This document shows, piece by piece, positions 1 through 6,094 of a stretch of DNA of 8,145 bases. Both the position numbers and the translations under genes were made by a program. The notes below the pieces were generated by a model that did not search any database, had not been told where the DNA came from, and worked only from the letters and a program-made list of their open reading frames with translations. Origin of the DNA: DASSKA01 sp035690905 (GTDB lineage: Bacteria > Actinomycetota > Actinomycetes > Propionibacteriales > Nocardioidaceae). The stretch is from positions 1 through 8,145 of the forward strand of contig DASSKA010000119.1 of NCBI GenBank assembly GCA_035690905.1. Reading direction: 5' to 3'. How positions within the stretch are numbered: position 1 is the stretch's first letter; each line of letters starts with the position of its first letter.

Positions 1-308
1 GCCTCCCGGCGGATCGCGCCGAGCAGCTCGGCGTGCGAGCCGACCGACTGCGGTGACAGGTCCAGGTGCAGCAGGTCCTCGCTGGCCATCGCCAGGTGGC
101 AGTGCGCGTCGTTGAGGCCGGGAATCACCACCCCGTCGAGGTCGATGACCTCGGCGTCCGGGAACCGGCTCTGCACGCCGGCCGCGCTGCCCACCGCGAG
201 CACCCGGCCGCCGGAGACCGCGAGCGCCTCGACGTCCGGCCCGTCCAGGGTGATCACCCGGCGGGCCCGGAACACCCGGGCCGGGGACTCCTGGAGCACC
301 ACGCTCAT
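1..308 (-). CDS. YtcJ-like amidohydrolase (amidohydrolase_3 family), N-terminal fragment cut by window edge
   Basis: Only the first 102 or so residues are in the window; the rest lies left of base 1. The visible part shows the small beta-sandwich lead-in of the amidohydrolase superfamily (residues 12-60, including 'ALAVSGGRVLAVG') followed by the first metal-binding strand 'PGLNDAHCHL', with the His-x-His pair at H69 and H71. The wording 'PGLNDAHCHL' and the spacing resemble YtcJ/amidohydrolase_3 proteins, metal-dependent hydrolases of amide or related C-N bonds, mostly of unknown substrate. The ATG at 308-306 shares one base with the TGA stop (310-308) of the upstream amidohydrolase (TGATG). 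I see no good Shine-Dalgarno, so it is probably translated by coupling as the fifth gene of the operon. The other metal ligands cannot be checked because they are outside the window. Confidence 0.85.
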   Translation of the reverse strand, partial: MSVVLQESPARVFRARRVITLDGPDVEALAVSGGRVLAVGSAAGVQSRFPDAEVIDLDGVVIPGLNDAHCHLAMASEDLLHLDLSPQSVGSHAELLGAIRRE

Positions 309-1549
309 CAGGATCGCACCAGCGGCCGGCCGTCCCGCCACACCTGCCGGACCCGCTCGCGCATCTTGGTGAAGTCGTAGCAGTCGCCGTCCAGCACCAC
401 CAGGTCGGCGGCCAGCCCCGGAACCAGCCGCCCGGTCACGTCCTGCAGCCCGCACAGCCGCGCGGCCTCCGCCGTCGCTGAGACGAGCACCTGCCCTGGG
501 CTCATCCCGCACCCCTCCAGCAGCGCGAGCTCCTCGAGGTTGCGGCCGTGCGGACCCACGCCGCTGTCGGTGCCCATCGCGACCGGCACCTCGGCGGCGA
601 CCGCGGCCCGCACCGAGGCCAGGTGCGCCTCGGTGACCTCGCGGGCCTTCGTGACCACCGCCTCGGGCAGCTGGGCGCCCTCCTCGGCCGCCGTGACCAC
701 CGCGCGCGGCGCGACGAGGGTCGGCACGAGCCAGGTCTGGTGCGCCAGCATCAGCTCGATGGCCTCCTCGTCGAGGTAGAAGCCGTGCTCGATCGAGCGT
801 ACGCCGGCCCGCACCGCGTTCTTGATCCCCGCGGTGCCCTGGGCGTGCGCCATCACCCAGCGGCCCGCGGCGGCCGCCTCGGCGACCACCACCGCGATCT
901 CCTCCGGGCTGAACTGGGTGTGCCGCGGGTCGTCGCCGGGGGACAGCACGCCGCCGGTGGTGCAGATCTTGATCACGTCCGCGCCGGCCCGCAGCAGCGT
1001 GCGGACCACCTTGCGCAGCTCGTCGACGCCGTCGGCCAGCGCGGCCGGCCGGCCCGGGTGCGGCAGGCCGAGCGGCACGTCGTACCCGGACGGCAGCCAG
1101 CCGTCGGTGTGCCCGCCGGTCTGCCCGATGATGCCGATCGCCGGCAGCAGCCGCGGGCCGGTGACCAGGCCGTCGGCGACCGCCTTCTTGATGCCCAGGT
1201 CGGCGCCGCCGGCATCGCGGACCGTGGTCACTCCGGTGGCCAGCGTGACTTCCAGGTTCCGCGCCGCCTCGTAGAACTGGTAGGAGAACGGCGTGGTGAG
1301 GCGGTCCATCAGGTCCACCCCGGAGACGGTGACGTGCACGTGGCAGTCGAAGAACCCCGGCAGCACCGTGCAGCCGGCCACCTCGACGCCCACGTCGCCG
1401 TCCAGCCCCGGGCCGACCTCGACGATCCGGCCGTCGGCGACGACCACGTCGGCCGGCCCGGGCGGCGACCCGGTGCCGTCGAACACCAGGCCGCCGTGCA
1501 GCAGCACCCGTTCCCCGGGCCGGCCGAGCGCCTCCAGGGGCTGGGTCAC
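308..1549 (-). CDS. Imidazolonepropionase-like metal-dependent amidohydrolase (prolidase/carboxypeptidase-type)
   Basis: 413 residues, full length for the family. All the expected metal and catalytic positions are visible: HxH at H70/H72 in 'PGFFDCHVHV', a probable carboxylated lysine K194 in 'DVIKIC', H235 in 'MAHAQG', H255 in 'IEHG' and the catalytic D328 in 'GTDSG'. The end ('GRLVPGLAADLVVLDGD') rebuilds the small sandwich domain. This pattern fits the Met-dependent hydrolase A branch of the amidohydrolase superfamily, which includes Zn-dependent Xaa-Pro, Xaa-Arg and Xaa-Lys dipeptidases and N-acyl-amino-acid hydrolases. No signal peptide is seen, so it is probably cytoplasmic. The start is taken as GTG at 1549-1547, which overlaps the permease stop by 4 bases (GTGA); the nearest purine run (GGGTGG) is weak, so translation probably depends on coupling. 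The frame stays open far upstream, through the permease gene, but that extension is antisense-like low-complexity sequence. The exact substrate is unknown. Confidence 0.88.
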   Translation of the reverse strand: MTQPLEALGRPGERVLLHGGLVFDGTGSPPGPADVVVADGRIVEVGPGLDGDVGVEVAGCTVLPGFFDCHVHVTVSGVDLMDRLTTPFSYQFYEAARNLEVTLATGVTTVRDAGGADLGIKKAVADGLVTGPRLLPAIGIIGQTGGHTDGWLPSGYDVPLGLPHPGRPAALADGVDELRKVVRTLLRAGADVIKICTTGGVLSPGDDPRHTQFSPEEIAVVVAEAAAAGRWVMAHAQGTAGIKNAVRAGVRSIEHGFYLDEEAIELMLAHQTWLVPTLVAPRAVVTAAEEGAQLPEAVVTKAREVTEAHLASVRAAVAAEVPVAMGTDSGVGPHGRNLEELALLEGCGMSPGQVLVSATAEAARLCGLQDVTGRLVPGLAADLVVLDGDCYDFTKMRERVRQVWRDGRPLVRS

Positions 1550-3000
1550 GAAACCACCCGGGCCTCGTCGGCCTCGCCCACCTCCACCTCGACTGGGCGG
1601 TAGCCGCCCGCCCGCTCGATCGCGGCGCCGATCGCGATCACCACGAGGTTCGGGACCAGCGCGATCAGCCCGACGTTGACGTGCCCGGAGTAGGCGTGCC
1701 CGAACGTCAGCCAGATCACCACCGCCTCGCCGGCCAGCAGGCCGGCGAGCACCGGCCGGACGCCGATGAACCGCCGGGCGAACAGGGCCAGGGCGATGGC
1801 CGGGATGAGCTGGTCGAGCCCCGAGTAGGTGAGCAGCAGCAGGTTCGCCAGCAGGTCGGGCCGGGTGATGGCCAGCACCAGCGCCAGTGCCGTGAGCACC
1901 ACCACGGAGCCCTGGTTGACGAGGTACTGGTGCCGCTCGCCCTTCCGCCCGGCGATGTTGCGGGCGATCAGCGAGGACATCCCGACGAGCAGGCCGGCCG
2001 ACGGAACCATCGCCGCGGACGCGGTGCCGACGACCACCAGGCCGACGAACCAGTCCGGGAACGCGCCCTGGGTCAGGGTCAGCAGAATCCCGTTGCTGTC
2101 CGCGCCCTGCTTGAGCACCAGGATGCCGGCGAAGCCGACGATCATCGGCAGCGCCAGAGCGATGGAGTACACCGGCAGGAAGACGTAGTTCCGTCGCACC
2201 GCCCTCGGCGACTCCGCCGACAGCAGCGCCGGCCACTGGTGCGGCAGCGTCATGAACAGCACGCCGAGCGTGGAGGCGATCATGCTGGAGAAGAACCACG
2301 CGGTGTCGTAGTCGCCGCCGTGCACGTTCAGGAACTGCGGGCTCTGGGCCAGGATCTTGTGGAACGTGGCCCCGATCCCGCCGTTGAAGTGCGCGGGGAT
2401 CGCGAAGGTCAGCACCAGCAGGATGATCAGCATCAGCGCGTCCTTGAGGTACGACGTGGTGGCGACCCCGCGGATCCCGGCCCACAGCACGAACGCGACG
2501 GTGAGCACGAAGGCGATGATGATGCTGACGTTGCTGGACGTGGTGTCCCCGGTGGCCAGCTGGACGGCCAGGCCGAGTCCGGTGATCTGCAGCTGCAGGT
2601 ACGGCAGCAGGAAGACCACCCCGAAGATCGCGGTGATCACACCGAGCAGCTTCGAGTCGTAGAAGTCGGCCAGGAAGTCGGCCTGGGTGATGTGGCCGCG
2701 CTCGCGGGCGCGGTGCCAGATGATCGGGCCGAGGAAGTACAGCCCGACGTAGGCCAGCGGGATGTAGGGCAGCGCGTAGAGCGCGGCGACGCCTCCGGTG
2801 AAGGCGAGGCCGGCCATGCCGAGGAAGGTGAAGGTGGTGAACACCTCGCCGGCCTGCAGGAACCACATGGTCATCGCGCCGAACCGGCGGCCGCCCACGG
2901 TCCACTCCGACAGGTCGCTGGTGGCGTTCCGGCGTCCCATGAAGCCGAGCAGGGCGATGACCGCGATGCCGATGAGGGTGACGGTCAGGGTGGCGGTCAT
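1546..3000 (-). CDS. Sodium:solute symporter (SSS family) permease
   Basis: 484 residues, almost entirely hydrophobic segments separated by short loops, as expected for the 13-or-so-helix SSS fold in the cytoplasmic membrane. The N-terminal 'SEWTVGGRRFGAMTMWFLQ' is the usual SSS helix 1-2 region. 'RGHITQADFLADFYDSK' corresponds to the conserved cytoplasmic loop before helix 4. The helix-8-like segment reads 'TASAAMVPSAGLLVGMSSL', where many SSS members have an 'AAMSTADS..L..SS' run. A very strong Shine-Dalgarno (3007-3015) precedes the ATG. The gene overlaps the DUF3311 gene by 4 bases (ATGA) and the downstream amidohydrolase by 4 bases (GTGA). SSS carriers next to DUF3311 proteins are a known pairing (for example the yhjB/yhjC neighbours in Bacillus subtilis). 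Family assignment is firm. The imported solute is unknown; an acylated amino acid, peptide-like or carboxylate compound is inferred from the surrounding hydrolases. Confidence 0.93.
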   Translation of the reverse strand: MTATLTVTLIGIAVIALLGFMGRRNATSDLSEWTVGGRRFGAMTMWFLQAGEVFTTFTFLGMAGLAFTGGVAALYALPYIPLAYVGLYFLGPIIWHRARERGHITQADFLADFYDSKLLGVITAIFGVVFLLPYLQLQITGLGLAVQLATGDTTSSNVSIIIAFVLTVAFVLWAGIRGVATTSYLKDALMLIILLVLTFAIPAHFNGGIGATFHKILAQSPQFLNVHGGDYDTAWFFSSMIASTLGVLFMTLPHQWPALLSAESPRAVRRNYVFLPVYSIALALPMIVGFAGILVLKQGADSNGILLTLTQGAFPDWFVGLVVVGTASAAMVPSAGLLVGMSSLIARNIAGRKGERHQYLVNQGSVVVLTALALVLAITRPDLLANLLLLTYSGLDQLIPAIALALFARRFIGVRPVLAGLLAGEAVVIWLTFGHAYSGHVNVGLIALVPNLVVIAIGAAIERAGGYRPVEVEVGEADEARVVS

Positions 3001-3227
3001 CGGGCGTCACCTCCCGCCTTCAGGGCGTCGGCTCGGTCCGCCTCGCGCTGGCGCGCGCTGAACTCGAGCAGGCACAGGGCGGGGGTGATGGCGATGACCC
3101 AGACCGCGGTCCACACCATCACCGACGGCAGGCCGAACCACAGGGTCGAGGTGTTCACGAAGGGCAGCCAGACCGTGGCGACCAGCGCGACCACGGGGAT
3201 GGCGAGCACGAAGTGCTGGGGGCGCAT
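2997..3227 (-). CDS. DUF3311 family small membrane protein
   Basis: 76 residues with two hydrophobic segments (about residues 6-24 and 35-56) and a charged C-terminal tail rich in Arg, Glu and Asp. The pattern 'LPFVN......LWFGLPSVMVWTAVW' is the DUF3311 signature, and size and topology fit. DUF3311 proteins are typically encoded directly upstream of SSS transporters and are thought to be an accessory subunit, although their role has not been established to my knowledge. Here the stop overlaps the symporter ATG by 4 bases and the start lies 2 bases after the M20 stop. The ATG at 3227 has a clear AAGGAG seven bases upstream (3235-3240). The function in transport is inferred from context only. 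Confidence 0.88.
   Translation of the reverse strand: MRPQHFVLAIPVVALVATVWLPFVNTSTLWFGLPSVMVWTAVWVIAITPALCLLEFSARQREADRADALKAGGDAR
3007..3015 (-). promoter_or_regulatory. Strong ribosome binding site of the symporter gene
   Basis: On the minus strand the sequence reads GGGAGGTGA, a near-perfect match to the 16S rRNA 3' end, six bases before the ATG at 3000 (about nine counted from GGAGG). It lies inside the last codons of the DUF3311 gene. It fixes the symporter start and suggests independent initiation in addition to ATGA coupling. Confidence 0.8.
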
Positions 3228-3229
3228 GT

Positions 3230-4474
3230 TCAGTCTCCTTGGGTTGCGACGGGTCGGCGCGGCTCGGGCCTCTCGGCGTCACGCTGCAGGGCCCGGATGG
3301 CCAGCTCGGCGTGCAGCTGCACGCCGTCGGGCAGCACGTCGTCGACGAACACCGCACGCGGGCTGTGGTTGTTCGGGTGGTCGGTGGCGTCTCCGGGGTG
3401 TGCGCCCAGGAACAGGTAGCAGCCGGGCACCGCGTCCAGCACCCGGGAGAAGTCCTCCGCGCCCGGGTGCGGGTTGGGTAAGGGCGCGAAGCGTTCCTCG
3501 CCGAACACCTCCTGGACCACGCCGGAGGCGAACGCGGCGTGCTCGGCGTCGTTGACGGTGAGCGGGTACTCGTGGAAGTAGTCCACGTCCGCCTCCAGCC
3601 CGTGCGCCGCGGCGATCTGCCGGCACAGCGCCGTACCCTCCTTCTCGATCCGCTCCCGCGCCGCCGAGGAGAACGACCGCACGGTCGCCTCGAACTTCGC
3701 CTCGTCGGGGATGATGTTGCGCCGGGTGCCGGCGTGGAACGAGCCGACGGTGACCACCACCGGGTCGAAGATGTCGAAGCGGCGGGTGACCAGCGTCTGC
3801 AGCGCGGTGACCATCTCGGCCGCCGCGGTGACCGGGTCCTTGCCGAGGTACGGCGTGGAGCCGTGCGTACCCTCGCCGCGGATCGTCACGTGCAGCCCGT
3901 CGCTCGCCGCCATCAGCGACCCCGGCCGGGTGGTGAACGCGTGCCGCGGGATCTGCGCGGAGAACACGTGCATCCCGTAGGCGGAGGACACGCGCTGGCC
4001 GGCGGCGTCGAGCACGCCCTCGTCGAGCATCCGGCCGGCACCGTCCCAGCCCTCCTCGCCGGGCTGGAACATGAACACCACGTCGCCGCGCAGCTCGTCG
4101 CGGTGCGCGGCGAGCAGCTCGGCGGCGCCGACCAGCATGGCGGTGTGCAGGTCGTGGCCGCAGGCGTGCATCGCGCCGTCGTTGCGGCTGGCGTACGGCA
4201 GCCCGGTCTGCTCCTGCACCGGCAGCGCGTCCATGTCGCCGCGGAGCAGGACCGCCGGGCCCGGCTGCCCGCCGCGGAGCACCGCGGTCACCGAGGACAG
4301 CGCCTTGCCGGTGGTGATCTCCAGGTCGAGGTGGGCCAGCGCCTCGAGGACAATGCGCTGGGTGACCGGCAGGTCCAGCCCCACCTCGGGATGCTGGTGC
4401 AGCCGGTGCCGAAGATCGGCCACGGTGTCGAACATGGCTTGCGAGTCGTCGCGAAGCCGGTCGTGCAGGGCCAT
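3230..4474 (-). CDS. M20D family amidohydrolase/peptidase (hippurate hydrolase or aminoacylase-like)
   Basis: 414 residues, typical for M20D enzymes such as HipO, N-acyl-L-amino-acid hydrolases and IAA-amino acid hydrolases, which cut an amide bond and release an amino acid. In order: N-terminal 'LRHRLHQHPEVG' (21-32), 'RGDMDALPVQE' (78-88), the metal motif 'HACGHD' with C105 and H107, the catalytic 'GEEG' (E140/E141), 'GMHV' with H169, the dimerisation (lid) domain at about 187-285 with 'GEGTHGSTPYLGKDPV', 'RRNIIPDEA' (251-259), 'GAEDFS' (338-343) and the last ligand H370 in 'NNHSP'. No signal peptide, so cytoplasmic. The lid motif has Y209 where many members have His ('PH'). It is the first gene of the minus-strand operon, and the ATG is preceded by GGGAGGAG at 4479-4486. 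A diaminopimelate-type deacylase cannot be excluded by sequence alone, but the adjacent importer favours catabolism. Confidence 0.93.
   Translation of the reverse strand: MALHDRLRDDSQAMFDTVADLRHRLHQHPEVGLDLPVTQRIVLEALAHLDLEITTGKALSSVTAVLRGGQPGPAVLLRGDMDALPVQEQTGLPYASRNDGAMHACGHDLHTAMLVGAAELLAAHRDELRGDVVFMFQPGEEGWDGAGRMLDEGVLDAAGQRVSSAYGMHVFSAQIPRHAFTTRPGSLMAASDGLHVTIRGEGTHGSTPYLGKDPVTAAAEMVTALQTLVTRRFDIFDPVVVTVGSFHAGTRRNIIPDEAKFEATVRSFSSAARERIEKEGTALCRQIAAAHGLEADVDYFHEYPLTVNDAEHAAFASGVVQEVFGEERFAPLPNPHPGAEDFSRVLDAVPGCYLFLGAHPGDATDHPNNHSPRAVFVDDVLPDGVQLHAELAIRALQRDAERPEPRRPVATQGD
3235..3240 (-). promoter_or_regulatory. Ribosome binding site of the DUF3311 gene
   Basis: AAGGAG on the minus strand, seven bases before the ATG at 3227. 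It sits within the last codons of the M20 gene and supports the short 76-residue start over longer readings. Confidence 0.75.
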
Positions 4475-4572
4475 GACGCTCCTCCCGAGCGGGGCAACAG
4501 GACCGTTCCACCGTGGCAGCGAGCGCCCTGTCCGGGTCGAACTGGCATGATTCCTCCGATTAGGGTGCAGGG
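4475..4572. promoter_or_regulatory. Divergent promoter/operator region between the hydrolase-transporter operon and the Lrp-type regulator
   Basis: A 98-base gap between two divergent starts, which must hold the promoters of both transcription units. Visible elements are the M20 RBS next to its ATG (4479-4486), a small perfect palindrome CCAC-C-GTGG at 4508-4516 near the middle, and on the plus strand a weak -10-like CATGAT at 4546-4551. That would put the regulator transcript start only about 15 bases before its ATG. No convincing -35 boxes were found for either direction. Lrp/AsnC regulators usually bind their own divergent promoter region, so the operator is expected here, but no specific site can be assigned from a single sequence. 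Confidence 0.5.
4479..4486 (-). promoter_or_regulatory. Ribosome binding site of the M20 gene
   Basis: GGGAGGAG on the minus strand with a four-base gap to the ATG at 4474. It supports that start for the first gene of the operon. Confidence 0.7.
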
Positions 4573-5625
4573 ATGAACGATTCCGCCAGATTGACCGAGG
4601 CCGACCTGGCGCTGGTCGAGGCGCTCCAGGTCGCTCCGCGGGCGCCGTGGTCGGCTGTCGCCGAGGCCACCTCGACCAGCCCGGTCACAGCGGCCCGCCG
4701 GTGGCGCCGGCTGGAGGAGCGGGGCGCGGCCTGGGTGGCCGGCGTGCCCGGGGTGTCGCTGTGGGACGCGCACTGCCTGGCGTACGTCTTCGTCAGGTGC
4801 AGCCCGGGCCGCAATCTTGCCGTCGCCCAGCAGCTCGCCGGCGATGCGCACACGCTGAGCATCGACCACACCGCCGGTGCCTTCGACCTGTTCGTGACCG
4901 TGGCCGCCGCGGACCTGGGTGCGTTGTACCGCTACCTGCTGCACCGCATCGACCTGATGCCGGGAGTGACCGAGACGCATACCCGGATCTGCACGCACCT
5001 CTACCGGGACGGGTCACACTGGCGGCTGGGCACCCTCCCGCGACAGTCCGCGTCCCGGCTGGCCTCGGCAAGCGCGCGGCCGACGGCCACCAGCGCGACG
5101 CCCTGGCACGAGGAGGACAGCCGGATCCTGGTCCAGCTGGGGCTGGACGGCCGCGCGTCGTACGCCACTCTCGCGTCGGCCGCGGGCATCAGCGAGACCA
5201 GTGCCCGGCGCAGGTTGACCAGCCTGGTGAACGCCGGCGCGGTCGTGCTCCGCGCGGAGGTTGCCGCGCACCTGGTCGGCTGGGGTGTGCAGGTGATGTT
5301 GTCGGTCGACGCGCCGTCGGCCCGGCTGAGCGAGGCAGCCACCGCGATCGCCCGGCTCCGGCAGGTGCGGCTGTGCGCGACGCTGGCCGGCACCCCGGCG
5401 CTCGTCGTGGCGGTGTGGCTGCACAACATCGAGTCCATCCATGACTTCGAGACCACGCTGGTGCGGGCGGTACCCGAGGTGACCATCACCGAGCGGCTGG
5501 TGGCGCTGCGCACCGTTAAGCGGATGGGCCGGCTGCTCGACGAGCAGGGCTGCGCCATCGGTGCCGTGCCGATGGACGTGTGGGCCGACCCGGCACCCGC
5601 GGCGACCCCGGCCGGGCGTTCCTGA
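4573..5625 (+). CDS. Lrp/AsnC family transcriptional regulator with two tandem HTH-RAM units
   Basis: 350 residues, about twice the usual 150-residue Lrp/AsnC protein. Two complete units can be followed. HTH1 (about 7-55, 'LTEADLALVEALQVAPRAPW' to 'RRWRRLEERGA') is followed by RAM1 (about 64-145, with the 'AGAFDLFVTVAAADLGAL' core and 'MPGVTETHTRICT'). A Ser/Ala/Arg linker (about 155-177) leads to HTH2 (about 178-225, 'HEEDSRILVQLGLDGRASYA', recognition helix near 'SETSARRRLTSL') and RAM2 (about 235-318). The tail after 325 is Ala/Pro-rich. Such double proteins occur in actinomycetes and presumably act as pseudo-dimers within the usual Lrp assembly. It is divergent from the hydrolase-transporter operon and is the likely local regulator, responding to the transported compound or to its amino-acid product (inference). 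The ATG at 4573 has only a weak purine stretch (AGGG / GCAGGG), so the start is reasonable but not certain. Confidence 0.9.
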   Translation: MNDSARLTEADLALVEALQVAPRAPWSAVAEATSTSPVTAARRWRRLEERGAAWVAGVPGVSLWDAHCLAYVFVRCSPGRNLAVAQQLAGDAHTLSIDHTAGAFDLFVTVAAADLGALYRYLLHRIDLMPGVTETHTRICTHLYRDGSHWRLGTLPRQSASRLASASARPTATSATPWHEEDSRILVQLGLDGRASYATLASAAGISETSARRRLTSLVNAGAVVLRAEVAAHLVGWGVQVMLSVDAPSARLSEAATAIARLRQVRLCATLAGTPALVVAVWLHNIESIHDFETTLVRAVPEVTITERLVALRTVKRMGRLLDEQGCAIGAVPMDVWADPAPAATPAGRS

Positions 5626-5671
5626 TCCCCGGAACCGGGCACCTTCGTTTCAACGCAACAAGTCCGACCTC

Positions 5672-5678
5672 AAAGGAG
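5672..5678 (+). promoter_or_regulatory. Ribosome binding site deciding the start of the ABM gene
   Basis: AAAGGAG, nine bases before the ATG at 5688. The reading frame is open further upstream to an ATG at 5580 inside the regulator gene, but this site and the domain alignment place the start at 5688. Confidence 0.8.
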
Positions 5679-5687
5679 AGCCGACCG

Positions 5688-6014
5688 ATGATTGTCATCA
5701 CCGCCAAGTTCCGTGTTCTTCCCGAAGCTGCCGACCGCTGGCCCGAGATCGCCGGCCCGTTCACCGAGGCCACGCGCTCCGAGCCCGGCTGCCTCTGGTT
5801 CGACTGGTCGCGCAGCGTCGACGACCCGAACGAGTACGTCCTCGTGGAGGCGTTCGCCGACGGCGAGGCCGGTGCTGCGCACGTGCAGTCCGCCCACTTC
5901 AAGCAGGCGCAGCAGGACCTGCCGGCTTATCTCGCCGAGACGCCGCGCATCGTGAACGCCCAGGTGCCCGGCACCGACTGGTCCGAGCTGGGGGAGCTCG
6001 CCGTCGACCGTTGA
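5688..6014 (+). CDS. ABM (antibiotic biosynthesis monooxygenase) domain protein, YgiN-like putative quinol monooxygenase
   Basis: 108 residues, the normal size for a single ABM ferredoxin-like domain. The start 'MIVITAKFRVLPEAADRW' is the first beta strand and helix. 'SEPGCLWFDWSRSVDDPNEY' to 'VLVEAFAD' gives strands 2-3 with E54. 'AHVQSAHF' (64-71) contains H65, H70 and F71, the usual 'H..s.hF' helix of the family. Family members work as dimers; they include quinol and heme monooxygenases and stress-linked proteins of unknown substrate. A 62-base gap separates it from the regulator on the same strand, so cotranscription is possible. A link to the hydrolase pathway is only a guess from position. 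The gene ends next to a truncated gene remnant on the other strand, so it may sit at the edge of an inserted segment. Confidence 0.87.
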   Translation: MIVITAKFRVLPEAADRWPEIAGPFTEATRSEPGCLWFDWSRSVDDPNEYVLVEAFADGEAGAAHVQSAHFKQAQQDLPAYLAETPRIVNAQVPGTDWSELGELAVDR

Positions 6015-6094
6015 CTGGTGGCGACGTCGGCCCAGCCGACCGGTGGCAAGTAGCCGAGCAGCGTGTCGGTCGGATCCGGTCCGATGGTGCCCAC
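6015..6094 (-). pseudogene. 5' remnant of a small actinomycete gene with 'LPPVGWADVAT' signature
   Basis: On the minus strand AGGAGG (6100-6105) stands five bases before a GTG at 6094. From there the frame reads M-GTIGPDPTDTLLGYLPPVGW-ADVATS. From memory, 'LPPVGWADVATK' followed by a predicted coiled coil and often a membrane helix is typical of short actinomycete proteins of unknown function. Here the recognisable part ends at 'ADVAT', right at the ABM stop codon on the opposite strand. Beyond that the frame runs antisense through the ABM gene to a stop at 5927-5929 with unrelated sequence (55 residues in all). The simplest reading is a gene that kept its RBS and first 26 or so codons and lost the rest at a recombination or deletion junction. 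It could still be a translated short ORF. Confidence 0.45.
6026..6040 (+). terminator. Small hairpin after the ABM stop, possible weak terminator
   Basis: GTCGGC-CCA-GCCGAC, a perfect 6-bp stem with a 3-base loop starting 12 bases after the ABM stop. There is no T-run after it, which is not unusual in actinomycetes but makes function uncertain. The same bases encode the V-G-W-A-D part of the remnant on the minus strand, so the symmetry may be incidental. Confidence 0.3.

Noticed and set aside
548..1603. Long plus-strand open frame opposite the amidohydrolase
   Set aside because: Arg/His/Gly-rich antisense translation without motifs; the minus-strand gene has all metal ligands.
308..3010. A 900-codon open frame on the minus strand spanning symporter and amidohydrolase
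   Set aside because: Only its end (308-1549) has family motifs. The upstream part is the out-of-frame shadow of the symporter, an Arg/His/Pro/Gly-rich translation typical of a wrong frame in GC-rich DNA.
1681..3555. A 624-codon plus-strand open frame opposite the symporter, DUF3311 and M20 genes
   Set aside because: Low-complexity Gln/Asp/Gly/Arg/His composition, no recognisable domain, and fully antisense to well-supported genes.
3279..4511. A 410-codon minus-strand frame in the M20 region
   Set aside because: Shifted frame of the M20 gene, giving an Arg/Ala/Pro-rich sequence; the real frame shows HACGHD, GEEG and the other M20 motifs.
5618..5635. GTTCC-TGATCCCC-GGAAC hairpin across the regulator stop codon as a terminator
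   Set aside because: Only 5 bp of stem, flanked by mismatches, and followed by a very short T stretch; too weak to call, and the ABM gene may be cotranscribed.
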